NCBI RefSeq assembly: GCF_910594985.1
Contig: NZ_CAJVCE010000008.1
Location: 280,086-344,085 of the forward strand
Reading direction: 5' to 3'
Source of the DNA: Paenibacillus allorhizosphaerae
GTDB lineage: Bacteria > Bacillota > Bacilli > Paenibacillales > NBRC-103111
DNA: 64,000 nucleotides
Shown here: positions 8,754-17,620 of the stretch, in pieces
Layout: each line of letters starts with the position of its first letter
Numbering within the stretch: the stretch's first letter is position 1
Position numbers and translations under genes: made by a program
The notes under the pieces: generated by a model
The model's input: the letters and a program-made list of their open reading frames with translations, nothing else
Database searches by the model: none
Told to the model about the DNA's origin: nothing

Positions 8754-8780
8754 AAGTTAACAAAAATTAAACTTGTTTAA
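8754..8780. promoter_or_regulatory. Candidate operator downstream of the 8735 promoter
   Basis: AAGTTAA (8754-8760) is followed by TTAAACTTGTTTAA (8767-8780), an imperfect palindrome. The half-sites resemble TTAACT/AGTTAA found at 3252 and 4489. Its position just after the transcription start fits a repressor roadblock. Confidence 0.35.
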
Positions 8781-8820
8781 TTATCATTGCCGGTATGTCT
8801 ACATCAAGGAGGGAAGACGT

Positions 8821-10800
8821 ATGCAGAAACGTCAAATAAGAAAAGCGGATGTCGTCATTTTGGGGGCGACTCCCGGAGGAATCGGAGCCGCTCTGGCGGC
8901 GGCCAGACGCGGGAGAAAGACGATTGTGATCGAGCCGACGGAATATATCGGCGGATTAATGGCAAGCGGCCTTGGGGTGACGGATATTCATTCGCTGGAT
9001 GCCGCAGGATCCGTGTTCCGCGAGTATGCCGCGAACATTGTTCGCCATTACACAGATACGTATGGCGAAAACTCGGAGCAGGTTGTGCACTGCCGCAAAG
9101 GCTTGCGGTTCGAGCCATCCGTCGCGAAGAAAGTGCTTTGGAGCATGGTGAACAATGAGCCGCAATTGGAAATGATGCTGCAGCATGAGCTGGTTGCGGC
9201 AGGGCTCGACGGAAATGCCGTCTCCTCGGTTACGGTTCGAAATCATGCGGGAGAAGAGACGGTATATGAAGCGGAAGCATACATCGATGCTACATACGAG
9301 GGCGATCTTGCCGCGATGGCCGGCGTTCCTTATTCGTTAGGCCGCGAATCCCGGGACGACTGGAACGAGGAATATGCGGGGACGTTGTATCAAAACTTCC
9401 GTACCAAAGAAATATTGGTTGGAAGCACGGGCGAAGGGGACGAGCGGATTCAAGCGTACAACTTCCGGCTTTGCCTGACGAAGAACGAAGGGAACCGTGC
9501 AGTTTTCAAGAAGCCCGATGCATACAACAGACTTGATTACGTCAGCTTGATCGACGATATTTTTGCCGGCAGGATCAAAGGCTTTAGCGAAGTGTGCAAT
9601 ACCGTCATGATCCCGAACGGCAAAACGGATACGAACAATTATCATTACTGCTTGTGCTCCACGGATCTGCCGGAAGAAAACCAGGAATATCCGGAAGGCA
9701 GCCGGGAGGTCAGGGAACGAATCGTCCGACGACACCGCGAATACATTCAGGGCTTGCTGTGGTTTTTGCAAAATGACGAGGAGCTGCCGGAATGGTTCCG
9801 GAACGACTCTGCACAATGGGGATATGCGGCGGATGAATTTGAAGATACGGATCATTTTCCGCCTCAGATCTATGTGAGAGAAGCAAGAAGAATCCACGGC
9901 GAATATGTTTTTACGGAAAATGACGCAAGGCTCGCGCCGGGACTGGGCAGATCCGCGATTCATTACGACAGCATTGCCTGCGGCGATTACGGCATCGATT
10001 CCCACGCTACGCGAAAGCGAAACGAACTGAGCCAAAATATAGCACTCGAAGGGTTCATGGCCATCGGATTTTTAACGGAAATTTATCAAATTCCTTACAG
10101 CATTATTGTGCCGCAAAAAATGGAACGGCTGCTCGTTCCGGTAGCGGTTTCCGCTACGCACATGGGACTCGGCACCATCCGGATGGAGCCGTGCTGGATG
10201 CAGATCGGCTATGCGGCGGGCGTGGCGGCGGATTTGAGCATTTCCGAAAGGGCGTCCGTCCGTACCTTATCGATTGACGTGCTTCAGGACGAATTGCTTA
10301 AAGATAAACAGGTCATCACGTATTTTAAAGATGTGAAGCCGGGAACGGGCGAGAGCGAGGCGGTTCAATATTTTGGCGCAAAAGGATTTTTGACGGATTA
10401 CGAGGCAAGGCCGGACGAATCGGTAACGCTGGAAGACGCTTCCCGATGGATTCTGATGTCCAGGGCACTGCCCGGCGGGATCAAGCTTCCCGTTTTACCG
10501 GCAACGGATCGGATTGTCTCGCCTGGCGTAGATATGGGCCCGAGGTCTCCGAAAGAAGAGCCGACGCCGCGCGATTACTGGAAAGCACACCCGTTCCTTA
10601 CGTCACAGATGGCTATCCGGTGGGCGAATGTCGCTTCACGTGCATTACAGGTGCAGGTTGACTCTACATTCCGCGAACAAGAGGGCGGCACCGCTACACG
10701 CGGGCAATTTCTACACTATTTGTATCGCCTGCTGAAAGAGGCGCGGGCTTCCATTCGGTCGGAAGCGATGCCCTCATCATCGAACAGGATTCGTTCTTAA
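8821..10800 (+). CDS. FAD-dependent oxidoreductase (FAD_oxidored family)
   Basis: This is a cytoplasmic flavoprotein of 659 residues. Residues 9-30 (ADVVILGATPGGIGAALAAA) are the dinucleotide-binding Rossmann loop, and a second FAD contact lies in EPTEYIGGLMASGLGVTD about 20 residues further on. The overall length and internal YIDATYEGDLAAMAG motif fit the family annotated as FAD-dependent oxidoreductases in glycan-use clusters. Start choice: AAGGAGGG lies just before the ATG at 8821; an earlier in-frame start at 8773 has no ribosome-binding site. It precedes the alpha-mannosidase gene by 14 bases, so the two are one operon. Oxidation of a sugar or polyol derived from the imported glycan is plausible, but the substrate is not visible. 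Confidence 0.88.
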   Translation: MQKRQIRKADVVILGATPGGIGAALAAARRGRKTIVIEPTEYIGGLMASGLGVTDIHSLDAAGSVFREYAANIVRHYTDTYGENSEQVVHCRKGLRFEPSVAKKVLWSMVNNEPQLEMMLQHELVAAGLDGNAVSSVTVRNHAGEETVYEAEAYIDATYEGDLAAMAGVPYSLGRESRDDWNEEYAGTLYQNFRTKEILVGSTGEGDERIQAYNFRLCLTKNEGNRAVFKKPDAYNRLDYVSLIDDIFAGRIKGFSEVCNTVMIPNGKTDTNNYHYCLCSTDLPEENQEYPEGSREVRERIVRRHREYIQGLLWFLQNDEELPEWFRNDSAQWGYAADEFEDTDHFPPQIYVREARRIHGEYVFTENDARLAPGLGRSAIHYDSIACGDYGIDSHATRKRNELSQNIALEGFMAIGFLTEIYQIPYSIIVPQKMERLLVPVAVSATHMGLGTIRMEPCWMQIGYAAGVAADLSISERASVRTLSIDVLQDELLKDKQVITYFKDVKPGTGESEAVQYFGAKGFLTDYEARPDESVTLEDASRWILMSRALPGGIKLPVLPATDRIVSPGVDMGPRSPKEEPTPRDYWKAHPFLTSQMAIRWANVASRALQVQVDSTFREQEGGTATRGQFLHYLYRLLKEARASIRSEAMPSSSNRIRS

Positions 10801-10814
10801 GGAGGCAAAGCCAG

Positions 10815-13800
10815 ATGTTTTTTACGGAAGAAAAACTAGCGTTACGAATTCGGGAATTAGCCGGCCACAGGTACCGGGATGCGGTGAAACTTGCCGATCT
10901 AAAGTTTCAAATCGACGAGAAAGGAGAAATTGGAACATATCCGCCCGAAGACGGTCAATGGAACGAAATGCGGATCGGCGACCGTTGGAAAGGCCGCGAT
11001 GTATACGCGTGGTTGGCTGTGGATGTACGCATCCCGTCGGAATGGAAAGGGCGGCCCATCGTAGGTTTGTTTGATTTCGGCTTGCCGGGAGCGACGGCGG
11101 CAGGCTTGGAAGCGCTGCTGTATTTCAACGGCTCGCCGTACCATGGCGTAGATGCCAATCACCAGGAAGTTTTTTTTCCGGAGGACTGCGCAGGAACGAC
11201 CGCGTCGTTGCGGTTTCGCATTTGGACCGGACTCGATGCGGCCAACACGGCCAAGCCACGGGAATGCGAGCTGAAACGGGCGGAAATCGCCTGGCTGGAC
11301 GAAGCGGCGGATGATCTTTTTTATACCGCATCCGCCGTGCTTGATACGGTCAAGGAACTAAGCGACAACCGGCCGGAGCGGCATGAGCTGCTGCAAGCGC
11401 TGAACGCTGCGATGAATCTGGTGGATTGGTCTTATCCGGGATCGCCGTCGTTCTATGAATCGGTTGCGGGCGCGCGCGAATCGCTGCGGTCCGCCGTCGG
11501 CAGGATGGAGAAGCATACGCCCGTGACCGTCCACTGCGTCGGCCATACGCATATTGACGTGGCGTGGCTTTGGCGGCTGAAGCATACGAGGGAAAAGATC
11601 GCCCGTTCCTTCTCGACCGTCCTGCGCTTGATGGAGAAATACCCCGAATATGTATTTTTGCAAACGCAGCCGCAGCTCTATGACTATATTAAGACGGATT
11701 ATCCGGAAATATACGAGCAAATTCGCGCGCGAGTGAAGGAGGGGCGCTGGGAAGCGTCCGGGGGCATGTGGCTTGAGGCGGACTGCAATGTAACATCCGG
11801 CGAATCGCTCATTCGCCAAATTTTGCTCGGCACCCGGTTTCTGCGGGACGAATTCGGAGCCGAATGTACATATCTTTGGCTGCCGGACGTATTCGGTTAC
11901 AGTTGGGCGCTGCCGCAAATATTGCAAAAATCAGGCATTCACACGTTCATGACCACGAAAATCAGCTGGAATCAATATAACCAGGTGCCGCATGATACGT
12001 TTCAGTGGAAAGGGATCGACGGTTCGGAAGTGCTGGCCCATTTTATTACAACTCCGAGATTGGGTGGAAAAAACGTGCCGCGGCACGGGTATAACGGCGT
12101 GCTTCGGGCCGAGACCGCGCAAGGGATATGGGACCGGTATCATGATAAAGAGCTGAACAGCGAACTGATCATGTCTTTCGGTTACGGTGACGGAGGCGGA
12201 GGCGCCAATCGGGAAATGCTGGAGTATCGCCGCCGTCTCGATGAGCTCCCGGGCATGCCGATAATGACGATCGGAAGAGCGGATCAATATTTTGAGAGGC
12301 TGCAGCAAACCGTTGCGGAGACGAATGCTTACGTCCATCAATGGGATGGCGAACTGTATCTGGAGTACCATCGCGGCACGCTGACGAGCCAAGCGTATAA
12401 TAAACGGATGAACCGCAAGCTGGAGCTGCTGTATAGGGAAACCGAATTTTTGTGTGCGATGAGCGGCTTGCTTGGGAACAGCTGGAGTCATTATCCGCAA
12501 AAGCAGCTGACCGACGGCTGGAAAATCGTGCTGCGCAATCAATTCCACGATATCATTCCTGGCTCATCCATTCATGAAGTGTACGAAGACAGCCGAGAGG
12601 AGTACGAAGAAGCGGAAGCCATTGTCGTTAGGGAATGGAAAAACGCAGCAGAATCGGTAACAACTGGCGAATCCGCTTCTGGCAAATTGACCGTGTTCAA
12701 TTCAGCGAACTGGCGGCGAAACGATTTGTTGAAGGTTTCAGCGTTCAAGGATCGGAAAGCGGGCATATGGACGGACGTTCACGGACAAGAGCTGAAAGCG
12801 CAGCGCGCCGATGACGATAGTTGGCTGGTCGAACTAACCGGGCTTCCTTCCATGGGCTACGCGGAGGTTCGTTTTACGGAAGCCGAAGCTTCGGCAGACA
12901 AAGTGAAGTCGAATACGGGGCCATTCACCCTTCGCGAATCCGGATTGTCGACGCCGCATTATGAGATCGATTGGAATGCCCAGGGGCAGCTGACGCGTAT
13001 ATTCGATAAAAAAGCCGAACGGAATGTGCTGGAGAAAGGCGCGCGAGGCAACGTATTCCAAGTATTCGAAGATAAGCCTCTCATGCACGATGCCTGGGAC
13101 ATCGATCTGTTCTATCAGGAAAAGATGCGCGAAATCGACGGAATCCGGCGCATTGAGCTGATTGAAGCCGGGCCGCTGCGGGCGGTAGTTCGTTTCGAAT
13201 GGGAATACGGGAAGTCGGTCATTCGGCAGGACATGGTCGCTTACAGCGGCAGCCGGCGGATCGATTTTGAAACGAACGTCATTTGGCACGAAAGGCAGCA
13301 GCTCCTGAAGGTGGCGTTTCCCGTGGAAATACGCGCGACCGAAGCGACATTCGACATTCAATTCGGAAACGTCAAGCGACCGACCCATTGGAATACGAGC
13401 TGGGACTTTGCCAAATTTGAAACGGCCGGCCACCAGTGGGCGGACTTATCTGAATACGGATACGGCGTCAGCCTGTTGAATGATTGCAAATACGGCTATG
13501 ACATTAAAGGAAAGACGATGCGTCTGACTTTAATCAAATCCGCGATCCGACCCGACCCGCTTCAGGATCAGGGGGAGCACGCTTTTATTTACGCTTTGCT
13601 GCCGCATGCCGGCGGCTGGTTCGAGGGGAATACGGTCCGTGAGGCGTGGCAGCTTAACAATCCGCTCACGTATGCGACTGGACAACCCGCACAACCGGAA
13701 ATGTCGCTGTTCCACACGGATGCGGCTAATGTAATGATCGATGCGGTGAAAAAAGCGGAAGATAGCCAGACGGTGGTACTGCGGCTTCACGAGTTTGCTG

Positions 13801-13958
13801 GCAGTCGAGGAAGGGTGGACATCTCCAGCAGTCTTCCAATTCGGTCATGGCAGGAATGCGATTTGTTGGAGCGCCCGTGCGGCGAGACGTTTACGGAGCC
13901 GGTGATTCGTCTTCCGATCACGCCATACGAGATCAAAACGGTACTCATCGAATTTTGA
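10815..13958 (+). CDS. Alpha-mannosidase, glycoside hydrolase family 38
   Basis: This 1047-residue cytoplasmic glycosidase matches GH38 in length and motif order. After an N-terminal beta domain (1-235), the catalytic barrel opens with GHTHIDVAWLWRL; His246 and Asp248 fit the metal-binding H-x-D. LWLPDVFGYSWALPQ contains Asp358, the expected nucleophile and metal ligand. NQFHDIIPGSSI supplies the last metal ligand (His578). The large C-terminal beta-sandwich domains (about 610-1047) are standard. No signal peptide is present, so it acts on imported mannosides. GGAGG precedes the ATG. The gene closes the LacI-linked locus and is followed by a nested hairpin terminator. Confidence 0.95.
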   Translation: MFFTEEKLALRIRELAGHRYRDAVKLADLKFQIDEKGEIGTYPPEDGQWNEMRIGDRWKGRDVYAWLAVDVRIPSEWKGRPIVGLFDFGLPGATAAGLEALLYFNGSPYHGVDANHQEVFFPEDCAGTTASLRFRIWTGLDAANTAKPRECELKRAEIAWLDEAADDLFYTASAVLDTVKELSDNRPERHELLQALNAAMNLVDWSYPGSPSFYESVAGARESLRSAVGRMEKHTPVTVHCVGHTHIDVAWLWRLKHTREKIARSFSTVLRLMEKYPEYVFLQTQPQLYDYIKTDYPEIYEQIRARVKEGRWEASGGMWLEADCNVTSGESLIRQILLGTRFLRDEFGAECTYLWLPDVFGYSWALPQILQKSGIHTFMTTKISWNQYNQVPHDTFQWKGIDGSEVLAHFITTPRLGGKNVPRHGYNGVLRAETAQGIWDRYHDKELNSELIMSFGYGDGGGGANREMLEYRRRLDELPGMPIMTIGRADQYFERLQQTVAETNAYVHQWDGELYLEYHRGTLTSQAYNKRMNRKLELLYRETEFLCAMSGLLGNSWSHYPQKQLTDGWKIVLRNQFHDIIPGSSIHEVYEDSREEYEEAEAIVVREWKNAAESVTTGESASGKLTVFNSANWRRNDLLKVSAFKDRKAGIWTDVHGQELKAQRADDDSWLVELTGLPSMGYAEVRFTEAEASADKVKSNTGPFTLRESGLSTPHYEIDWNAQGQLTRIFDKKAERNVLEKGARGNVFQVFEDKPLMHDAWDIDLFYQEKMREIDGIRRIELIEAGPLRAVVRFEWEYGKSVIRQDMVAYSGSRRIDFETNVIWHERQQLLKVAFPVEIRATEATFDIQFGNVKRPTHWNTSWDFAKFETAGHQWADLSEYGYGVSLLNDCKYGYDIKGKTMRLTLIKSAIRPDPLQDQGEHAFIYALLPHAGGWFEGNTVREAWQLNNPLTYATGQPAQPEMSLFHTDAANVMIDAVKKAEDSQTVVLRLHEFAGSRGRVDISSSLPIRSWQECDLLERPCGETFTEPVIRLPITPYEIKTVLIEF

Positions 13959-14026
13959 AACGATTGATTTTTATCGATGCATTTTCGAAGCTTGAATCAA
14001 ATGTTGAATCTACTATTCCTCACTTA

Positions 14027-14070
14027 AAAGGCCGCCGATTAAGCCACAAGCTTAAAGCGGCTTTCCTTAT
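14027..14070 (+). terminator. Terminator after the alpha-mannosidase operon
   Basis: An outer stem AAAG(G)CCGC/GCGGCTTT (14027-14035 with 14057-14064) encloses an inner perfect stem TTAAGC-CACAA-GCTTAA, followed by CCTTAT. The nested pairing is convincing; the T-run is weak. Confidence 0.55.
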
Positions 14071-14192
14071 ATCGTCTTTTCAAATCATCTTCGTCGTTGT
14101 TCATTCGTGCGCGAGAAGGTATTCCCAATCGGATTACAGCAGGCAATCGCGGTTATGCAGCATTCTTTTTAACAATGAAAGGGGTAGAAATC

Positions 14193-14852
14193 ATGAATGC
14201 AAAGGTCGTCGCATTCGGAGACAGCATCACGCGTCTAGGGACGAATAAAGCGGCTCATACGGAGGAGGCTGCTGCGCAGGACAAAACGTACTGGCTTGAT
14301 GCGCTTGCCGCAAAGTTTTATTGGGAGCTGGTGAACTCTGGAGTTAACGGCGATACGACAAGCAAGGCGATGAACAGAATTCAACATGACGTACTGACTC
14401 ACGAACCGGATTTTGTGCTGATCAGCTTTGGCATGAACGACCATGTAATGAAGAAAAAGAATGTACCCAACGTCTCGCCGGACCAATATGAAACGAATCT
14501 AAGATCAATGGCGCAGATGGTACGGAACAGCGGCGCGGAACCGATCTTTATAACTACAAATTACATTGACGAAAACAAGTACTACACCAGACACGATCCT
14601 GCATTTTACGAAGACGTGAATGGAGCGCAAGCGTGGCTCGACAACTACATACAAATCATGCGCAAGGTGGGGGAAGATCTGAAGATTGGTGTGGCCGACG
14701 TCAGGGCGGAATGCGATCGGTACGAGCTTCACAAGTTTTCCGTAGACGGCGTTCATCCGAACGCATTGGGACAATCCGTATACGTTAAAGTTGTCGGCGG
14801 TTATCTCGAGGCTAATAATGAACGGTGGAAACGGAAGGGATATTCCGTTTGA
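14193..14852 (+). CDS. SGNH/GDSL hydrolase (esterase)
   Basis: This 219-residue cytoplasmic esterase has all SGNH blocks: GDSIT with Ser11 as nucleophile, the Gly/Asn region GVNGDTTSKAMNRI (50-63), GMND (80-83) with the oxyanion Asn82, and DGVH (185-188) supplying the Asp/His pair. Such enzymes near glycosidases often remove acetyl groups from sugars. AAAGGGG precedes the ATG at 14193 by eight bases; an earlier in-frame ATG at 14097 lacks a ribosome-binding site and would add a non-homologous extension. It is apparently monocistronic, separated from the mannosidase by a terminator and convergent with the alpha/beta hydrolase. Confidence 0.9.
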   Translation: MNAKVVAFGDSITRLGTNKAAHTEEAAAQDKTYWLDALAAKFYWELVNSGVNGDTTSKAMNRIQHDVLTHEPDFVLISFGMNDHVMKKKNVPNVSPDQYETNLRSMAQMVRNSGAEPIFITTNYIDENKYYTRHDPAFYEDVNGAQAWLDNYIQIMRKVGEDLKIGVADVRAECDRYELHKFSVDGVHPNALGQSVYVKVVGGYLEANNERWKRKGYSV

Positions 14853-14954
14853 AATTATGTCCGGACAACGCGAAAAAGGAGTGCATCGCACCCCTATGAG
14901 GAAACGTCGATTTCCAGTATGGCAAAACTCCGTCGTTTAGCCCGATTCGGGCAA

Positions 14955-16148
14955 CTATTCCTCGAGCGTATGGGAGAGGATAGTAACGGGCGTACTCACT
15001 ACCTGCTCCTTCGTATCCGTCAGTTGGATAAAATAAGCAGCCGTACCTTCCGGAATGGCCGCATGAATTTCAGACGCATTGGCGTCGACGGCCGCTTCCG
15101 TGCAGTTCCACTGCATTTCGAACCAATCCGACGTATCGGTAGCATAGTACAGCTCCGCTTTAAGCACTGGGTTACCCGAACTATAACCGACGGTAGCCCT
15201 TCGTTCACCGCTCTCGTATCGCAATACTTGCGGTAACGGCGTGCCGCCTCGGGTCATTTGATCGGCGAAGCTGTAAATTTCCTGCCTTTTCCAACCTGCG
15301 GCGTGCGAATGCCCCAATTCGAAATGAATGCTCATCCCGGAGGCCTGGAACCCGTTCCGAGCGGTCACATAAGACTTGCTGAACAAATGCAGCGGGAAAT
15401 GCGGATCGCCGCTCCAGGTCAGCCACAGCATCGGGAACGAAACGCGAGGCAAATAAGCGGACGGATCCCATAAATTTTTGATTTTTTGGGAATCATCCGC
15501 AGGCATGGCAGCGAAGCTTTGACCGTACTTGTTGCTCGATTCATATAAATATCCGCATCCGTAGACGGGAACGCCGAAAGCGAACCGATCGTCTACACCC
15601 GCGACGATGCCGGTTACGATGCCGCCCCAAGATATGCCGGTAATCCCGATCCGGGCGCAATCGACGTGATCCAGTGACCGGAGAAAAGAATGGGCAAGGA
15701 TGACATCGGCGGCGGCATGATACATCCATTGATCTTCAGTTGGCAGCGCGAAATCTTGGAATTCGCCTTGTCTGGACGGCCCGCTCCATTCATGCTGCGG
15801 CCTTGTGCCGTCGCTGTTTTTGGCTGTCGGCAAATGCCCCTCCAAATCCATGGCAATGGCCGCGTAGCCTCTCGCATTCCACAACTGCACCCACTCCTTG
15901 AATGCCGTTCCGCCGCCGCCATGCACCAGTACCATCGCGGGAACGGTCTCGCCGGGAACGGCGGCCGGCACGCTATAGTAAGCAAAAAAGCGCGTCGGTC
16001 TGCCTTGGTAAGGCATTCCTTCAAGAAGTACCGCCTGGATCTCGTCATCATTCATTTCGTATGCAGGAAACGATTGCGGCGATTGATACAGCTTCTGCAA
16101 GTCCCATGGCGAATGATTTGCCTCGTGAGGCGTTCTTGCGTTTTCCAT
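14955..16148 (-). CDS. Alpha/beta hydrolase, acetyl xylan esterase/dienelactone hydrolase-like
   Basis: This 397-residue cytoplasmic hydrolase shows the oxyanion motif VHGGGG (75-80), the nucleophile elbow GISWGG with Ser173, an acid candidate in WSGDPH (Asp248) and the catalytic His in LGHSHAAG (280-282). The long insertion GHLPTAKNSDGTRPQHEW after strand 4 is typical of AXE1/prolyl-oligopeptidase-like esterases. A beta-sandwich-like tail follows. There is no signal peptide. AGGA lies upstream of the ATG at 16148. Deacetylation of imported oligosaccharides is a reasonable guess given the neighbourhood; other ester substrates are possible. It is transcribed away from glyQS. Confidence 0.85.
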   Translation of the reverse strand: MENARTPHEANHSPWDLQKLYQSPQSFPAYEMNDDEIQAVLLEGMPYQGRPTRFFAYYSVPAAVPGETVPAMVLVHGGGGTAFKEWVQLWNARGYAAIAMDLEGHLPTAKNSDGTRPQHEWSGPSRQGEFQDFALPTEDQWMYHAAADVILAHSFLRSLDHVDCARIGITGISWGGIVTGIVAGVDDRFAFGVPVYGCGYLYESSNKYGQSFAAMPADDSQKIKNLWDPSAYLPRVSFPMLWLTWSGDPHFPLHLFSKSYVTARNGFQASGMSIHFELGHSHAAGWKRQEIYSFADQMTRGGTPLPQVLRYESGERRATVGYSSGNPVLKAELYYATDTSDWFEMQWNCTEAAVDANASEIHAAIPEGTAAYFIQLTDTKEQVVSTPVTILSHTLEE

Positions 16149-16239
16149 TTCGTATCGTCCTCGCTTTCTCCTCTGTGCCTGTTACATTTCCATATTCGCT
16201 TTTGATTAGCGTTATCCTGCCGGCATCGCTGGCAGCAGT

Positions 16240-16425
16240 GATGCGGAACGGCAGGACAAAACGGACGGCGAATTTTATTTGTACGGCCATTTGGCCAAAT
16301 CGAATCCGCATTGGCTGCGTACGGACGGTCAGGTGCTTGTGGTGTTTTATGGTTTGCCGCCTGGCAGCCCAAATAAAGCTCAGGTAAGGGAAATGCCGTT
16401 TGACAGCGTCCGTCCGTTTGGGTAG
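16240..16425 (+). pseudogene. Fragment resembling PaiB/FMN-binding regulators
   Basis: In one frame the sequence encodes GEFYLYGHLAKSNPHW followed by DGQVLVVFYGLPPGSP and then a stop at about 16423. GHLAKSNPHW and VLVVFYG match the conserved G-H-x-A-x-x-N-P-H-W and V-x-V-x-F-x-G-P motifs of the PaiB flavin-binding family. No start with a ribosome-binding site precedes it, the N-terminus is missing, and the 3' end overlaps the glyQS promoter. It appears to be a decayed gene, now serving only as promoter DNA. Confidence 0.45.
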
Positions 16426-16428
16426 AAT
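16400..16428 (+). promoter_or_regulatory. Sigma-A promoter of glyQS
   Basis: A consensus TTGACA (16400-16405), a 17-base spacer and TAGAAT (16423-16428). Transcription would begin near 16435, at the start of the T-box leader. Confidence 0.75.
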
Positions 16429-16433
16429 ACTTC

Positions 16434-16668
16434 GTAATTGAATGACTCTCGATGAAGGAGAAAGTAGTCGGTCGTCGTCGGCAAGCGCAGCGAGCCGGGG
16501 ATCGTGCAAGCCCGGAGAGGCGGACCGTGCGAAATGGCGCTCCGGAGAGAAGATGGGAAAAGAGCGGGTTCTCTTCAGGAGAACCAAGTAGGGTGGAACC
16601 GCGAGAGCTTCGGCTCCCGTCCCTACGTCTGCCACGGCGGCGGACGTAGGACGGGAGCCTTTTTTGCA
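16434..16668 (+). ncRNA. T-box riboswitch (glycyl) controlling glyQS
   Basis: The leader contains the conserved T-box AGTAGGGTGGAACCGCG (16586-16602), preceded by a structured stem region with the stem I AAAGTAG element near 16461. It is followed by a strong GC-rich terminator: GCTCCCGTCC...CTACGTC (from 16613) pairs with GACGTAGGACGGGAGC, then TTTTTT at 16661-16666. Uncharged tRNA-Gly would bind the specifier loop and the T-box bulge and favour the antiterminator, allowing glyQS expression when glycine is scarce. The specificity is deduced from the downstream genes; the specifier codon was not assigned with certainty. Confidence 0.93.
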
Positions 16669-16732
16669 TGACCGCTCCATCGCTCCGGACGGACGCATGC
16701 CGAATCTCATTCTCAAGGAGGAGCGATTCGCT

Positions 16733-17620
16733 ATGAACTTTCAGCAAATGACGCTGACGCTGCAGCAGTTTTGGGCGGAGCAAGATTGTATCGTCATGCA
16801 GCCGTATGACACGGAGAAAGGCGCGGGGACGATGAATCCGATGACGTTTCTGCGCACGATCGGTCCGGAGCCATGGAACGTCGCCTACGTGGAGCCGTCC
16901 CGCCGTCCGGTCGACGGCCGTTACGGGGCCAATCCGAACCGGCTGTACCAGCATCACCAGTTTCAGGTGGTGATGAAGCCGTCGCCCGACCATATTCAAG
17001 AGCTTTATCTGGAAAGCCTGAACCGGCTCGGCATCGATCCGAGCCGACACGATATCCGCTTCGTTGAAGACAACTGGGAGGCCCCGACACTTGGCGCTTG
17101 GGGACTCGGCTGGGAAGTATGGCTCGATGGGATGGAAATTACGCAGTTCACTTATTTTCAACAAATCGGCGGCATCGATTGCCATCCGGTGGCGGTTGAA
17201 ATCACCTACGGGATGGAAAGGCTCGCTTCCTATATTCAAGAAAAGGAGAACGTGTTCGATCTGGAATGGGTTCAAGGCGTCACGTATGGGGACGTATTCG
17301 GACAGCCGGAATTTGAGCATTCCAAATATACGTTTGAGGTGTCCGATGCCGAAATGCTGTTCCGGCTGTTCTCGATTTACGAGGCCGAAGCGATGCGTGC
17401 GGTGAAGGAACATCTCGTATTTCCGGCATACGATTATGTGCTCAAGTGTTCGCATACGTTCAACCTTCTGGACGCTAGAGGCGCCATCAGCGTAACGGAA
17501 CGGACCGGATACATCGGAAGGGTGCGGAACTTGGCACGCTCCGTTGCTTCCGCTTACTTGCAGGAGCGGGAACGGCTCGGATTTCCTTTGCTGAAGGAAA
17601 GGGGGCAGCGCCATGCCTAA
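16733..17620 (+). CDS. glyQ: Glycine--tRNA ligase alpha subunit
   Basis: This 295-residue subunit of the alpha2beta2 glycyl-tRNA synthetase carries the class II catalytic core that activates glycine. The start [36 protein letters not shown] and the downstream blocks [27 protein letters not shown], [12 protein letters not shown] and [18 protein letters not shown] are characteristic. GGAGG is ten bases before the ATG at 16733; an upstream in-frame ATG at 16664 lies within the T-box terminator and is not used. It overlaps glyS by eight bases, implying coupled translation. It is regulated by the glycine T-box. Confidence 0.98.
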   Translation: MNFQQMTLTLQQFWAEQDCIVMQPYDTEKGAGTMNPMTFLRTIGPEPWNVAYVEPSRRPVDGRYGANPNRLYQHHQFQVVMKPSPDHIQELYLESLNRLGIDPSRHDIRFVEDNWEAPTLGAWGLGWEVWLDGMEITQFTYFQQIGGIDCHPVAVEITYGMERLASYIQEKENVFDLEWVQGVTYGDVFGQPEFEHSKYTFEVSDAEMLFRLFSIYEAEAMRAVKEHLVFPAYDYVLKCSHTFNLLDARGAISVTERTGYIGRVRNLARSVASAYLQERERLGFPLLKERGQRHA

